From positions 5,084,001 through 5,148,000 of the forward strand of contig NZ_CP073714.1 of NCBI RefSeq assembly GCF_023101145.1: 64,000 nucleotides of DNA, in the 5' to 3' direction. Both the position numbers and the translations under genes were made by a program. This document shows, piece by piece, positions 34,654 to 43,485 of the stretch. Below the pieces are notes generated by a model that was given only the letters and a program-made list of their open reading frames with translations, did no database searches and was not told where the DNA came from. Every line of letters begins with the position of its first letter. Position 1 is the first letter of the stretch. The DNA is from Paenibacillus pabuli. GTDB taxonomy: Bacteria > Bacillota > Bacilli > Paenibacillales > Paenibacillaceae.

Positions 34654-35736
34654 TTAGTTGAAATAAACCGCTTTGCCTGTCTGTGCAGACTCGTAAATCG
34701 CTTCAAGAATCTGAGTAACCACAATGGCTTGCTCTGGTTTTACAACAGGATCCTTGTCTTCAATAATCGCTTCAAGCCACATTCTGGCTTCACGATCCGC
34801 TTCATTTTCTGCACTGCCGGAATAAAAAGCAACCCCGCCAGCGTTCAGATCCACCTTGGTTTCATACAAACGGCTGCGTTTCTCGCCATTGATACGCAGA
34901 CCATCCTGCATATCAGCGCCACCTTCTGTTCCGCAGAGCAGTGTTTTCGCTTCACCGAACTCAGCTACATTCAATGCCCAGCTGGATTCGATAATGATCG
35001 TGGCACCATTCTCCATCGTCACAAACCCAAATGCAGAATCCTCTACCTTGAATTGTTCCGGGTCCCACGGACCAAAAGCGTTGGCCGCATTCTCACGTTG
35101 ACCCAGCTTGTGGAACGTTGATCCCATGACACTCTTCGGCTTATAGTTATCCATCAGCCAAAGAGTAAGGTCCAGCGCATGTGTGCCGATATCAATTAAC
35201 GGTCCTCCGCCTTGCTTCTCCTCGTCAAGAAACACACCCCAGGTAGGGACAGCACGGCGCCGAAGAGCAATTGCCTTACCGAAATAAATATCGCCCAACT
35301 CGCCTTCTTCGCACATTTGTTTCAGGTATTGGCTGTCATTGCGGAAACGGTTTTGATATGCAATGGACAGCTTTTTACCTGTACGTTGTGCAGCTTCCAG
35401 CATAGCCTGCGCTTGTGCAGACGTCTTCGCCATTGGTTTTTCACACATGACATGTTTACCCGCCTCAAGAGAAGCCACCGTGATCACGGAATGGGAGTCG
35501 TTTGGTGTACACACATGTACCACGTCAATGCTCTCATCCTTAAGCATCTCAGTATAATCGGTATAAACTTTGGCTCCTTCAGCACCGAATTCTGCCGCTG
35601 CCTCCTCCGCACGTTCCTTCACAATGTCACAGAAAGCGACCATACGACCCTGAGATTGTTTGGACAAGCTGGGCATATGTTTACCTTTGGCGATTCCGCC
35701 ACAACCCACGATGGCGATATTAAGTACTTTAGACAT
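34654..35736 (-). CDS. Gfo/Idh/MocA-family oxidoreductase
   Basis: An NAD(P)-dependent sugar dehydrogenase of 360 residues. The Rossmann fold opens with IAIVGCGGIAKGKHMPSL. The family motif is EKPMAKT with the catalytic-type lysine, and the C-terminal beta-sheet domain has GGGPLIDIGTHALDLTLWLM, with the active-site Asp and His. The ATG at 35736 follows TGGAGG and overlaps the upstream isomerase stop by eight bases, so the two are coupled. The substrate is not deducible; inositol or keto-sugar chemistry is likely from neighbours. Confidence 0.9.
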   Translation of the reverse strand: MSKVLNIAIVGCGGIAKGKHMPSLSKQSQGRMVAFCDIVKERAEEAAAEFGAEGAKVYTDYTEMLKDESIDVVHVCTPNDSHSVITVASLEAGKHVMCEKPMAKTSAQAQAMLEAAQRTGKKLSIAYQNRFRNDSQYLKQMCEEGELGDIYFGKAIALRRRAVPTWGVFLDEEKQGGGPLIDIGTHALDLTLWLMDNYKPKSVMGSTFHKLGQRENAANAFGPWDPEQFKVEDSAFGFVTMENGATIIIESSWALNVAEFGEAKTLLCGTEGGADMQDGLRINGEKRSRLYETKVDLNAGGVAFYSGSAENEADREARMWLEAIIEDKDPVVKPEQAIVVTQILEAIYESAQTGKAVYFN

Positions 35737-36493
35737 GAACAAGTCCTCCATTAGCGGCATATTTTCTAATCCAGTTCATATTGCTCTCGATGCTTTGAAG
35801 TGGAGGATTCTGACATACATCCTGTTCCACAATAAGCCACTCGGCTCCGGCCTGGTCTGACGCTGAAGCTACAGCCCCCAGATCTACCTCACCTTGGCCA
35901 AATTCCACTGTCAGGACTTGACCTTCTGAACGGCGCATGTCTTTCCAGTGGACCAGTGGCAGACGTCCTGCATACTTAGCGATGACTTCCGTTGGCGGGT
36001 ATCCCGCGGCGTGAGCCCAACACGAATCCAACTCCACTTTCAGAAGGGAAGCGTTTACGGTATCATACATCGCGTATAACGCCGGCTGACCCTCAACCTG
36101 CTCCGTAAATTCAAAATCATGATTGTGATACATCAACACCATGTCCTGTGCTGCACATTTCTCACCAATCTTATTCAAGGAAGCAAATACGTTATCCCAT
36201 TGCCGTTGTTCCTCCGACAGATAAGGGACAATCAGGTTTTTGTTTCCGATGGCTTTGTGATAAGCGACCACGGCATCGAGATCCTCAAGCAGACTATTGT
36301 ACTGAACATGGGTACCAACGATCTCCAGACCGTATTCATCCAGAATGGCCCTTACTTCTTCAGGGCTATGCCCGTAAAAGTTATGGAACTCAACACCTTG
36401 ATATCCAAGCTCTGCAACCTTGGCGAGTGTACCTTTGAAATCGCGCTCCAATTCATCACGTACCGTATATAGTTGTAATCCAACCTTCAACAT
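35729..36493 (-). CDS. Sugar phosphate isomerase/epimerase (TIM barrel)
   Basis: A second IolE-like TIM-barrel protein, 254 residues starting MLKVGLQLYTVRDEL, a typical N-terminus of this subgroup. Metal-site regions are MYHNHDFEF, KVELDSCWAHAAG, VHWKDM and the terminal acidic residue in WLIVEQD. It differs strongly from the other isomerase in this operon, so the two probably catalyse different steps. It is flanked on both sides by Gfo/Idh/MocA dehydrogenases, with 27 bases to the preceding gene. Confidence 0.88.
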   Translation of the reverse strand: MLKVGLQLYTVRDELERDFKGTLAKVAELGYQGVEFHNFYGHSPEEVRAILDEYGLEIVGTHVQYNSLLEDLDAVVAYHKAIGNKNLIVPYLSEEQRQWDNVFASLNKIGEKCAAQDMVLMYHNHDFEFTEQVEGQPALYAMYDTVNASLLKVELDSCWAHAAGYPPTEVIAKYAGRLPLVHWKDMRRSEGQVLTVEFGQGEVDLGAVASASDQAGAEWLIVEQDVCQNPPLQSIESNMNWIRKYAANGGLVHV

Positions 36494-36520
36494 CTACCGA
36501 CTCACCTCATCCGAAATCAA

Positions 36521-37624
36521 TTAGTGTGACTGTACAGCCTCTGACTGATTCTCATCTGTATTGTTTTCTGCTGCTGCTTGATAAGTACTCTCCAATTGAA
36601 TATGTTTGCCCTCAAGCGAGGAGCGCTGGAACGCATGCATAGCTTCAAGCACATGGTAGGCGAGCTTGCCACTAGCCTTGTGTTCGCGTCCGGCTCGAAT
36701 GGATTCAACCATTTCGGTAACGCCGATTCCGCGCTCGTTCTGTCTGCTTTCAAAAGCTGGCGTCACAGTCTCCCATGTGTCCTGACCGAATCTGCGGAGC
36801 TTCACTTCACCGTTAAAAAAGTTGGGATCCGGTATGCTCATCGTACCTTCGGTACCGTAGATTTCAATCCGTGGCAGATCCGAAGCACCCCGGATATCGA
36901 AGCTGGTGATCATGGTTGCAATGGCACCTTCCTCAAAATCAATCGTTCCTGCCAGATGTGTTGGCGTCTGTACCTCAAGAGGTGTACCTTCCTTCGGCCC
37001 GGAACCAATAACACGATCTGTGATCTGTACACCTGCTGAGGAACTGATTCTGCGAATCGGTCCAAGGAGGGTAATCAGAGCCGTCAAATAGTAAGGCCCC
37101 ATATCGAACATTGGTCCTCCTCCAGCGACATAAAAGAACTCCGGATTTGGATGCCAAGCCTCCGGCCCTCCACCCATGAAGAATGACGTTGCCGCAATTG
37201 GTTTGCCGATCAGTCCTTCTTCAATAGCCTTGCGAGCAGTCTGAATGCCTGATCCAAGAAACGTATCCGGTGCTGAACCGACATACAATCCTTTTTCCTC
37301 AGCGAGTTCAATTACCTTGCGACCATCCTCAAGAGAGATTGCCAACGGTTTCTCGGCATACACATGTTTGCCTGCCTCAAGCACAGCCAGATCCGTCATG
37401 GCATGACTGCCAGGAACGGTGAGGTTCAACACAAGCTCAATCTCGTTATCTTGCAGCAACTCATCTACATTGTAAACGTTTGCGATATTGAATTCATCAG
37501 CTCGTTCTTGTGCTCGTTCACGGATCAGATCTGCTACAGCCACCACTTCAATGAGGGGATTATCTTTTAAATTTTCCAAATAAATGGCGCTAATGTTACC
37601 GCATCCAATAATGCCTGCTTTCAT
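36521..37624 (-). CDS. Gfo/Idh/MocA-family oxidoreductase
   Basis: First gene of the operon, a 367-residue NAD(P)-dependent dehydrogenase. It opens MKAGIIGCGNISAIYLENL (Rossmann), has AEKPLAIS, and GGGPMFDMGPYYLTALITLLG as the active-site segment. I chose the ATG at 37624 because the protein then starts in the family's usual way. Upstream in-frame candidates exist: an ATG at 37645 directly abutting AAGGAG, and a GTG at 37633 twelve bases from it. The AraC regulator is divergent with about 200 bases between, a likely shared control region. Confidence 0.88.
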   Translation of the reverse strand: MKAGIIGCGNISAIYLENLKDNPLIEVVAVADLIRERAQERADEFNIANVYNVDELLQDNEIELVLNLTVPGSHAMTDLAVLEAGKHVYAEKPLAISLEDGRKVIELAEEKGLYVGSAPDTFLGSGIQTARKAIEEGLIGKPIAATSFFMGGGPEAWHPNPEFFYVAGGGPMFDMGPYYLTALITLLGPIRRISSSAGVQITDRVIGSGPKEGTPLEVQTPTHLAGTIDFEEGAIATMITSFDIRGASDLPRIEIYGTEGTMSIPDPNFFNGEVKLRRFGQDTWETVTPAFESRQNERGIGVTEMVESIRAGREHKASGKLAYHVLEAMHAFQRSSLEGKHIQLESTYQAAAENNTDENQSEAVQSH

Positions 37625-37822
37625 TTTCTCCACAGTGATGTTCATCTCCTTATGAATGGTGAGAACCTGTAACTTTTCTTGTTAGTTATTCATGGTTTTG
37701 CACTTAATTGTTACACTTGAATTTAATACTATGGTATTCCGTTTCGGCTTCAATTAAAATGAATAATATGATCAAAACATGAACTATCTGGTCATAATTT
37801 TCAAATTGCAAGGAGTATGCCA

Positions 37823-38641
37823 ATGCCAACTGATTATTCCTGCCAGGTTCTTACAGCAGGCTTCTCGTTTCACCGTAAACCCTACTTGGGCTTGCATCCT
37901 GAGGGAGTAAAGAATTACCTGATGAGGCTCCAGACGGACGGACGCTGCCGGGCCCGTGTAGACGGCGTCATGTCGCTTGTTGATGCGGGAGATTTACTTC
38001 TTTTTAGTCCCGATGAGCCGTATGAACTGAGAATAGACAAAGAAAAAAATCCAATGGGTGAACAACTTGTGGAAAGTGGCGACTATCATATTTTCTTCAA
38101 CGGGGACTGGGTAGATGAGTGGTGGAAACATCACAAGCGGCCGAACCGGATCAAGGTGCAGCTGACCGAAAGCCTGCTTACCCTGTTTCGACAGCTCGTA
38201 CTGGAGCAGCGCCGTATTTCCAATCCCTTTCCTGAAATCGCCAGTTATTATATGCGTATTCTTTGTCTAGAAGTGGATCGTTTGCTCTCGGAGCATCCGA
38301 CGATTACCAATACCAACTATGTGGCCTATGAGATTAAAAGTTACATCGAGGAAAATGCTTCTTCACTATTCAAGCTTGAGGATATAGCTACCCATATTGG
38401 AATCAGTGTTTCACGGGGAGTCCACCTCTTCAAAGAAGCATTTGGCAAAAGTATCATGCAATATACACTGGATGTGCGGCTGAACATGGCCAGGGAACGA
38501 ATCATTTTTAGTCCCATGACACTCGAACATGTAGCCGAATCTTCCGGCTTTAATAACTATACGTACTTCCACCGGGTATTCCGTTCCCGGTTCGGCATGT
38601 CTCCCAAAGAATTCAGGGTCATTCACCGGGAACAGATGTAA
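37823..38641 (+). CDS. AraC-family regulator of the divergent operon
   Basis: A 272-residue regulator. The N-terminal cupin-like ligand pocket (~10-90) has GVKNYLMRLQTDGRCRARVDG and AGDLLLFSPDEPYEL. The C-terminal pair of HTH motifs (~175-270) reads LEDIATHIGISVSRGVHLFKEAFG and LEHVAESSGFNNYTYFHRVFRSRFGMSPKEF. The second ATG (37823) is seven bases from AGGAG; the first at 37817 is only one base away. The ligand is probably a sugar handled by the divergent dehydrogenase/isomerase operon. Confidence 0.9.
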   Translation: MPTDYSCQVLTAGFSFHRKPYLGLHPEGVKNYLMRLQTDGRCRARVDGVMSLVDAGDLLLFSPDEPYELRIDKEKNPMGEQLVESGDYHIFFNGDWVDEWWKHHKRPNRIKVQLTESLLTLFRQLVLEQRRISNPFPEIASYYMRILCLEVDRLLSEHPTITNTNYVAYEIKSYIEENASSLFKLEDIATHIGISVSRGVHLFKEAFGKSIMQYTLDVRLNMARERIIFSPMTLEHVAESSGFNNYTYFHRVFRSRFGMSPKEFRVIHREQM

Positions 38642-38676
38642 TTGCTTCATTAATACGCATTATACGTAGCTGAAAC

Positions 38677-38991
38677 TTATTTGCGAGCGGCAATCGCCTC
38701 GGACACAACCATAGCGAGATCTTCATTGCCAAACATGGACAAGACCCCCAGTACCGTATCATCCGGAATGTCACCGGCTTCCTCCTTGGACACAACCAGC
38801 TTCAGCACCTGCTGCAAACGCTCGTTGCTTAGTTGATCCGGGTAGGCTTGCCGGTACATGTCTTCCGGGTCCAGCCCATTGTTAACGCACCACTGGGCAA
38901 ATACCAGGATCATCATTTCCTCTTCCTGTTTATACGTCTCAATAACAGCTTCCTCGATCTGTTTACTGCGTTCCTTTTCGTATTCATCCAT
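38677..38991 (-). CDS. Small hypothetical protein, 104 aa
   Basis: I do not recognise this acidic, helical protein. Residues 1-30 are strongly charged (MDEYEKERSKQIEEAVIETYKQEEEM), followed by an aromatic stretch (ILVFAQWCVNNGLDPEDMYRQAYPDQLSN) and a helical C-terminus. The ATG at 38991 is nine bases from GGAGG, better than the upstream start at 39048. It lies between the AraC gene (convergent) and a dehydrogenase gene on the same strand, 80 bases upstream. No export signal or membrane segment. Confidence 0.72.
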   Translation of the reverse strand: MDEYEKERSKQIEEAVIETYKQEEEMMILVFAQWCVNNGLDPEDMYRQAYPDQLSNERLQQVLKLVVSKEEAGDIPDDTVLGVLSMFGNEDLAMVVSEAIAARK

Positions 38992-39072
38992 GATATTATT
39001 CCTCCATATATCGTTTAATGAATCATTGGTGCGGAAGGTTCCATTCACCCTCCTGCATGACCTTCTGCAAGA

Positions 39073-40011
39073 TTAACCGCGGATAAGCTGTTCGGCAAGC
39101 TCATGACTGTCCATGACGTGACTCGCACTAATGGCACAGTCATCCGGGGTTTCAAGGTTTGCCAAAAATTGATCAATCGCTCCCGTGAATCCTCTTCGGG
39201 TCAAAATACTTTCCCAGCTGCCAAAGGTTTCCTTGCGCTCCTGGGCGCCGCGTTCCTCATACTTCGCTATTTCCATGTTCAGCACTTCTACCGATCTTCC
39301 ACCGCCATACAGCTCAAGCTTCTCCAGATCCGCCCCTGCTTGGCGTACCATATCGAATCTGCCAAATGCCGTTCTGCCCAGCTTGGCTGATCCAGCCGCA
39401 TGCAACAGTTGGTCCAAGTCATTTTTACGTATCCACTGATGCAGCAGCTGCACATTGTGATCCGAATACCATAACATCAGGTCAAGGGTATGAATCAGAT
39501 CATCATAGATGGTTTCTGCAGCGGGGCGATCCTGAATACCTGTCCGATGCTTGGTGACTGTCAGGGATTCAAAGCCTTGTCCAGCCTGCATCCATTCCTT
39601 CGCCTTTTGATACAACGGTGCAAATCTCCGGTTAAAACCTACCGCCAGCAGCAGACCTTGCGCTTCCGCAAAAGCGGTCATTTCTTCCGATTCCCGTAAC
39701 GTATAGGACAACGGTTTGTCCACGTATACCGCCAGCCCGCGCTCCAAACATTGCATAACGATGTCAAAATGAGCTTCTGTCGCTGTATGTACAAACACCG
39801 CATCCAGATCCCAGGACAACAATTCTTTCATATCCGTTGTTCCATTGTTTAATCTATAGGTATGCTGTATTTCCTTCACCGGCTCGGGAGAACGATTCAT
39901 AATCCCCGTAATTTCCACGTTCGAGTGGGCAGTCAACAGCGGCAAATATACTTTACGTGCAATATCCCCGAGTCCGATAATCGCAGCACGGGTTCGCTTT
40001 TTTGTTTCCAT
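39073..40011 (-). CDS. Gfo/Idh/MocA-family oxidoreductase
   Basis: A 312-residue dehydrogenase, shorter than its two paralogues nearby. The Rossmann start is RAAIIGLGDIARKVYLPLL. The family lysine motif is VDKPLSYT, and the C-terminal part has TIYDDLIHTLDLMLWY where paralogues have a GG-D-G-H segment. It resembles the virulence-factor MviM branch of the family. The ATG at 40011 is about ten bases from AGGTGG. It appears to be transcribed before the small unknown gene and has no clear link to the main catabolic operon. Confidence 0.86.
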   Translation of the reverse strand: METKKRTRAAIIGLGDIARKVYLPLLTAHSNVEITGIMNRSPEPVKEIQHTYRLNNGTTDMKELLSWDLDAVFVHTATEAHFDIVMQCLERGLAVYVDKPLSYTLRESEEMTAFAEAQGLLLAVGFNRRFAPLYQKAKEWMQAGQGFESLTVTKHRTGIQDRPAAETIYDDLIHTLDLMLWYSDHNVQLLHQWIRKNDLDQLLHAAGSAKLGRTAFGRFDMVRQAGADLEKLELYGGGRSVEVLNMEIAKYEERGAQERKETFGSWESILTRRGFTGAIDQFLANLETPDDCAISASHVMDSHELAEQLIRG

Positions 40012-40211
40012 GATGTTCATTCCACCTTCAGATGAATTCTATATTTCCACGTCCTATAGTGTAACCCTTCAGGCGATAACTTGCCAGTGATTACAGCTAG
40101 AACCGGCACGAATTGTCCATCCTTTGGTTGAACGTGGTAAACTTTAGAGAGATAGCAATACGGATTGGGATACAATAAGTCCTTCCTAGTCTGAAAGGAG
40201 CGTTTGGGATT

Positions 40212-40823
40212 TTGCGAAAATGGTTATGGCTCCTCCTATATGTTTTACTTGCCGGAGTCACGTTTATTTACAGATATGAACTGCTGGCCTGGACCGATCT
40301 GCATCAGTCCATCCCACTTTTACTCGCCATGGCGACGTTGTTTGCTCTTGTACCCGTAATTCCGTATAAAATCGTCATTATTGCCTTTGGCTACAGTTAC
40401 GGTACTGCAACAGCAGCTTGGATATGCTGGCTTGGGACCACATTTGCTGCACTGCTGGTATACACCGGAGCAAGAACGATATTCCGAAATCAGGCCAGAT
40501 CCTATCTCGAACGCATTCGGGGTTTGAATCGATTTACAACATGGATGGAGGCTCATCCCTTCATGGGTATCATGTCTATGCGACTACTGCCCGTCGTGCC
40601 CCAAATGGCGGTTAATATCTATGCCGGCATTACCTACACCCCATTCTGGGTGTTCATGGTTGCAACGGCGATTGGCAAACTGCCTGCGATTTTTGTTTTT
40701 GCCTACGCGGGTGCACAGGCAGAATCATCAATCTGGTTTAGTCTGATCATCCTTGCCGGTTATCTGGTATTCATGACGATAATATTGATCTTGTTTCGCT
40801 TGCGCTCTCGTAAAAAAGTCTAA
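40212..40823 (+). CDS. VTT-domain (TVP38/TMEM64, DedA-like) membrane protein
   Basis: A 203-residue protein with about five hydrophobic segments and the VTT-domain pattern: FGYSYGTATAAWICWLGTTFAALLVYTGAR, RFTTWMEAHPFMGIMSMRLLPVVPQMAVNIYAGIT and FWVFMVATAIGKLPAIFVFAYAG. Members of this superfamily are linked to lipid-carrier or phospholipid scrambling at the membrane; this one's substrate is unknown. The TTG at 40212 is eleven bases from AGGAG, and no ATG alternative fits. It is monocistronic. Confidence 0.88.
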   Translation: MRKWLWLLLYVLLAGVTFIYRYELLAWTDLHQSIPLLLAMATLFALVPVIPYKIVIIAFGYSYGTATAAWICWLGTTFAALLVYTGARTIFRNQARSYLERIRGLNRFTTWMEAHPFMGIMSMRLLPVVPQMAVNIYAGITYTPFWVFMVATAIGKLPAIFVFAYAGAQAESSIWFSLIILAGYLVFMTIILILFRLRSRKKV

Positions 40824-40872
40824 TGTCGGAATAGTCTAAAACAGTTCAGATTCATCCTCTTTACAATCCTGC

Positions 40873-41008
40873 TTGGTTGGCTTGCCAATTCGGGATATAA
40901 TAGAAGAGTAAAACAAATTCTTGTGTTAACAAATTTAAATACAACGGTAGATTGCTGGAGTGAGTGATCGAAATGGAGCGACTTTTGGTTTTGGACAGCT
41001 GTCCAAAA
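40873..41008 (+). promoter_or_regulatory. Promoter and 20-bp palindrome in the msrAB leader
   Basis: TTGGTT (40873-40878) and TATAAT (40896-40901) are 17 bases apart. Eighty-eight bases further is the perfect 20-bp palindrome TTTTGGACAGCTGTCCAAAA (40989-41008), flanked by the repeated octamer GGAGCGAC. It could be an operator or an RNA hairpin before the msrAB ribosome site. Confidence 0.65.
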
Positions 41009-41070
41009 CAAGCGGAGCGACAGCTCGAGCACGAGCGCTGGATCTTCATCAGAAATGGAGTGAATATAGC

Positions 41071-42033
41071 ATGGAACAACATTCAAGTGAAAAAGCTACT
41101 TTTGCAGGCGGGTGCTTCTGGTGTATGGTGTCCCCCTTCGAGGAACTACCCGGTATTCATAAGATTGTATCGGGTTATACAGGAGGACATACGGAGAACC
41201 CAACATATGAGGAGGTCTGCTCGGAAACGACAGGTCATGTAGAGGCTGTTCAAATTACGTTCGACCCGGCCATCTTCCCATATGAGAAGCTCGTTGAATT
41301 GTTCTGGCAGCAGATCGACCCAACAGATACGGGTGGACAATTCCATGACCGCGGTTCATCTTATCAGACGGCCATCTTCTATCACAGTGAAGAACAACGC
41401 CAGATCGCAGAAGCTTCCAAAGCAGCTTTGGCAGAAAGCGGACGTTTTGACAAACCCATTTTCACACCGATTTTGCCAGCGAAAACGTTCTATGAAGCAG
41501 AGGAGCATCACCAAGGTTACCATCACAAAAACCCTGCGCATTACAAACGGTATCGTAAAGGCTCTGGACGGGAAGACTTTATTGAACAGAACTGGTCCGG
41601 CAAAGTGGATAAAGAGGGCCTGAAAGAGCGTCTGACGCCGCTGCAATACGAAGTTACCCAGAACAACGCAACCGAACCAGCGTTCCATAACGAGTTCTGG
41701 GATCACCACGGTGACGGAATCTATGTGGATATCGTGTCCGGTGAGCCATTGTTCAGTTCCACCGACAAATACGATTCCGGCTGCGGCTGGCCGAGCTTCA
41801 CCCGTCCACTTCGTGACTATAATGTTAAGGAAAAAACCGATCTTAGCCACTTCATGATTCGTACTGAAGTGAGAAGTCGTGAAGGCGATTCCCATCTGGG
41901 TCACCTGTTCAACGACGGCCCTGCCGAAGCGGGTGGAATGCGTTATTGCATCAATTCCGCTGCCCTGCGTTTTGTAGCCAAAGAGGATCTGGAAAAAGAA
42001 GGTTATGGCGAATACAAAGTACTGTTTGAATAA
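41071..42033 (+). CDS. msrAB: Fused methionine sulfoxide reductase MsrA-MsrB
   Basis: A two-domain repair enzyme of 320 residues reducing both S- and R-methionine sulfoxide in oxidised proteins. The MsrA half (1-~160) has the catalytic motif GGCFWC. The MsrB half (~175-320) has GCGWPSF, HLGHLFNDGP and the catalytic cysteine in RYCINSAALRF; the zinc-binding CxxC pairs of some MsrB proteins are absent. No signal peptide. I chose the ATG at 41071, preceded by TGGAGTG; an open frame extends to a GTG at 40960 without a good site and across the palindrome. A strong terminator follows. Confidence 0.94.
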   Translation: MEQHSSEKATFAGGCFWCMVSPFEELPGIHKIVSGYTGGHTENPTYEEVCSETTGHVEAVQITFDPAIFPYEKLVELFWQQIDPTDTGGQFHDRGSSYQTAIFYHSEEQRQIAEASKAALAESGRFDKPIFTPILPAKTFYEAEEHHQGYHHKNPAHYKRYRKGSGREDFIEQNWSGKVDKEGLKERLTPLQYEVTQNNATEPAFHNEFWDHHGDGIYVDIVSGEPLFSSTDKYDSGCGWPSFTRPLRDYNVKEKTDLSHFMIRTEVRSREGDSHLGHLFNDGPAEAGGMRYCINSAALRFVAKEDLEKEGYGEYKVLFE

Positions 42034-42057
42034 GTCATTAATCCTACAATACAGCCA

Positions 42058-42092
42058 AGAGCAGCGGGATGAATCATCCCGCTGCTCTTTTT
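42058..42092 (+). terminator. Terminator of msrAB
   Basis: A 15-bp nearly perfect stem with a very small loop is followed by TTTTTT. Confidence 0.92.
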
Positions 42093-42173
42093 TGGAATAG
42101 ATGTGTCACAGACAAAATTTCGGATTCATTCAAACTACTTAGTGCCATGATAAACTTTCACTACACTCCAGAC

Positions 42174-43406
42174 TTAGGTGCATACGTCCTCCTTTGACGA
42201 ATTGCCGTTGATGGCCGTGATCTGTTCGTCTTGAAACTGAATTCTCATGCCCGGAACAATACTCAGGATCATGATCGAAGCTGAGATAATATAAACGATA
42301 AATAACGAAGTCTGATTCATGATCACGCCTGCCATAGAAGAGCCAAGCAGCATCGCCCCAATGAATAAGGGTGTAATGGTGCCATTCACTCTCCCAATCA
42401 AGTGTTCATCAATCCGGGTAACCATGTACGTGGAAATGACGATGTTGATAAAAGCCAAACTGATAGAACCCAGAAAACCCATCCCGAGTGTTAGCCAGAA
42501 CTGGTTTGATAATATTTCACCCATCGTGGTTACAGCAAGACACACCACTCCTGCCAGCAAGACCGTTGTATGATTCAATTTGCCGCTGACAGCAGCAGCG
42601 ATTCCCCCACCAATCAGCAAGCCCAGCCCGGATGCACCTGATAGAAACTGTAAGAATGTCTGCTCCAGTCCCAATCGCTCGGTAATCAGGAATATTCCAA
42701 GGGGATTGATAAGTCCTGCAGACAGCCCCACACAGAAAAATACCAGGCCAAGCATTTTTAATGAACGGGATCGACCTACATATTCCCACCCCTCTTTCAT
42801 TTCGGCCAGTAATGAAGTGTCTGCTTCCCGCTTGGAAGAATCCTTCGGCAAAAATGTAAGGAGTATGGCAGAGAAGACGAACAACATGAGCAGCACATAC
42901 ATGGAAGCCATAATTCCCATCACGGTATATATAAAAGTGCCAACGATGGGTCCAATAATCAAAAATAGGGATTGGGCACTCTGTGTTATGGCAATAGCAG
43001 ATTGTACTTGCTCTCCTTTTATATTTCTTTTCACAATCTTCAGAGACGATGGCTGGGAAAATTGACTAACAATTGAGGAGGCTAACGTGGCAACATAGAG
43101 AATCTGCCAATACCCGGAAGACAGAACACCAATAATCAATATAATAGATATTGCGCTTAGGATATCACCCATAATCATGGTTCGTTTCGGATTCCAGCGG
43201 TCAGCAAGTGCACCGCCAATAATCGAGAATACAAAAATAGGGGCATACTCAAGCACGGTAATGAGGGAAACTGCGATCGGACTGCCCTGTGTCTGATTCA
43301 TAATATAGTAGAGGATCGCCATATTCCGTATCCATATGGCCAGGTTTTGCAGCAGATCCGACCCTGTAACGATAAGAAAAGCTTTATTTCTGAATAAAGT
43401 GCCCAT
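42174..43406 (-). CDS. MFS transporter (putative drug efflux)
   Basis: A 410-residue major facilitator with about 11-12 hydrophobic segments, of the MefA/enterobactin-exporter-like group: the N-terminus SDLLQNLAIWIRNMAILYYI and the loop 2-3 motif GGALADRWNPKRTMIMGDILSA. Such pumps export macrolides, siderophores or other small molecules; the substrate here is unknown. The ATG has AAGGGG seven bases upstream. A palindromic operator (43423-43440), matching one upstream of the adjacent TetR gene, lies just ahead of the start, so it is probably controlled by that repressor. Confidence 0.88.
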   Translation of the reverse strand: MGTLFRNKAFLIVTGSDLLQNLAIWIRNMAILYYIMNQTQGSPIAVSLITVLEYAPIFVFSIIGGALADRWNPKRTMIMGDILSAISIILIIGVLSSGYWQILYVATLASSIVSQFSQPSSLKIVKRNIKGEQVQSAIAITQSAQSLFLIIGPIVGTFIYTVMGIMASMYVLLMLFVFSAILLTFLPKDSSKREADTSLLAEMKEGWEYVGRSRSLKMLGLVFFCVGLSAGLINPLGIFLITERLGLEQTFLQFLSGASGLGLLIGGGIAAAVSGKLNHTTVLLAGVVCLAVTTMGEILSNQFWLTLGMGFLGSISLAFINIVISTYMVTRIDEHLIGRVNGTITPLFIGAMLLGSSMAGVIMNQTSLFIVYIISASIMILSIVPGMRIQFQDEQITAINGNSSKEDVCT

Positions 43407-43422
43407 TCTCCATCCCCTTTTT

Positions 43423-43440
43423 AAACCGACTGTCCGGTTT
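43423..43440. promoter_or_regulatory. TetR-type operator upstream of the MFS gene
   Basis: AAACCGACTGTCCGGTTT is palindromic and matches the sequence at 44101-44118 at 15 of 18 positions. Confidence 0.75.
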
Positions 43441-43485
43441 ATTAATATTCAAAAAGAAAACTGACTTTACATCAGCTCTTCTTGG

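Noticed and set aside
40960..41070. Longer MsrAB start at GTG 40960
   Set aside because: No ribosome site ahead of it, and the extension runs through the 20-bp palindrome; the ATG at 41071 has a good site.
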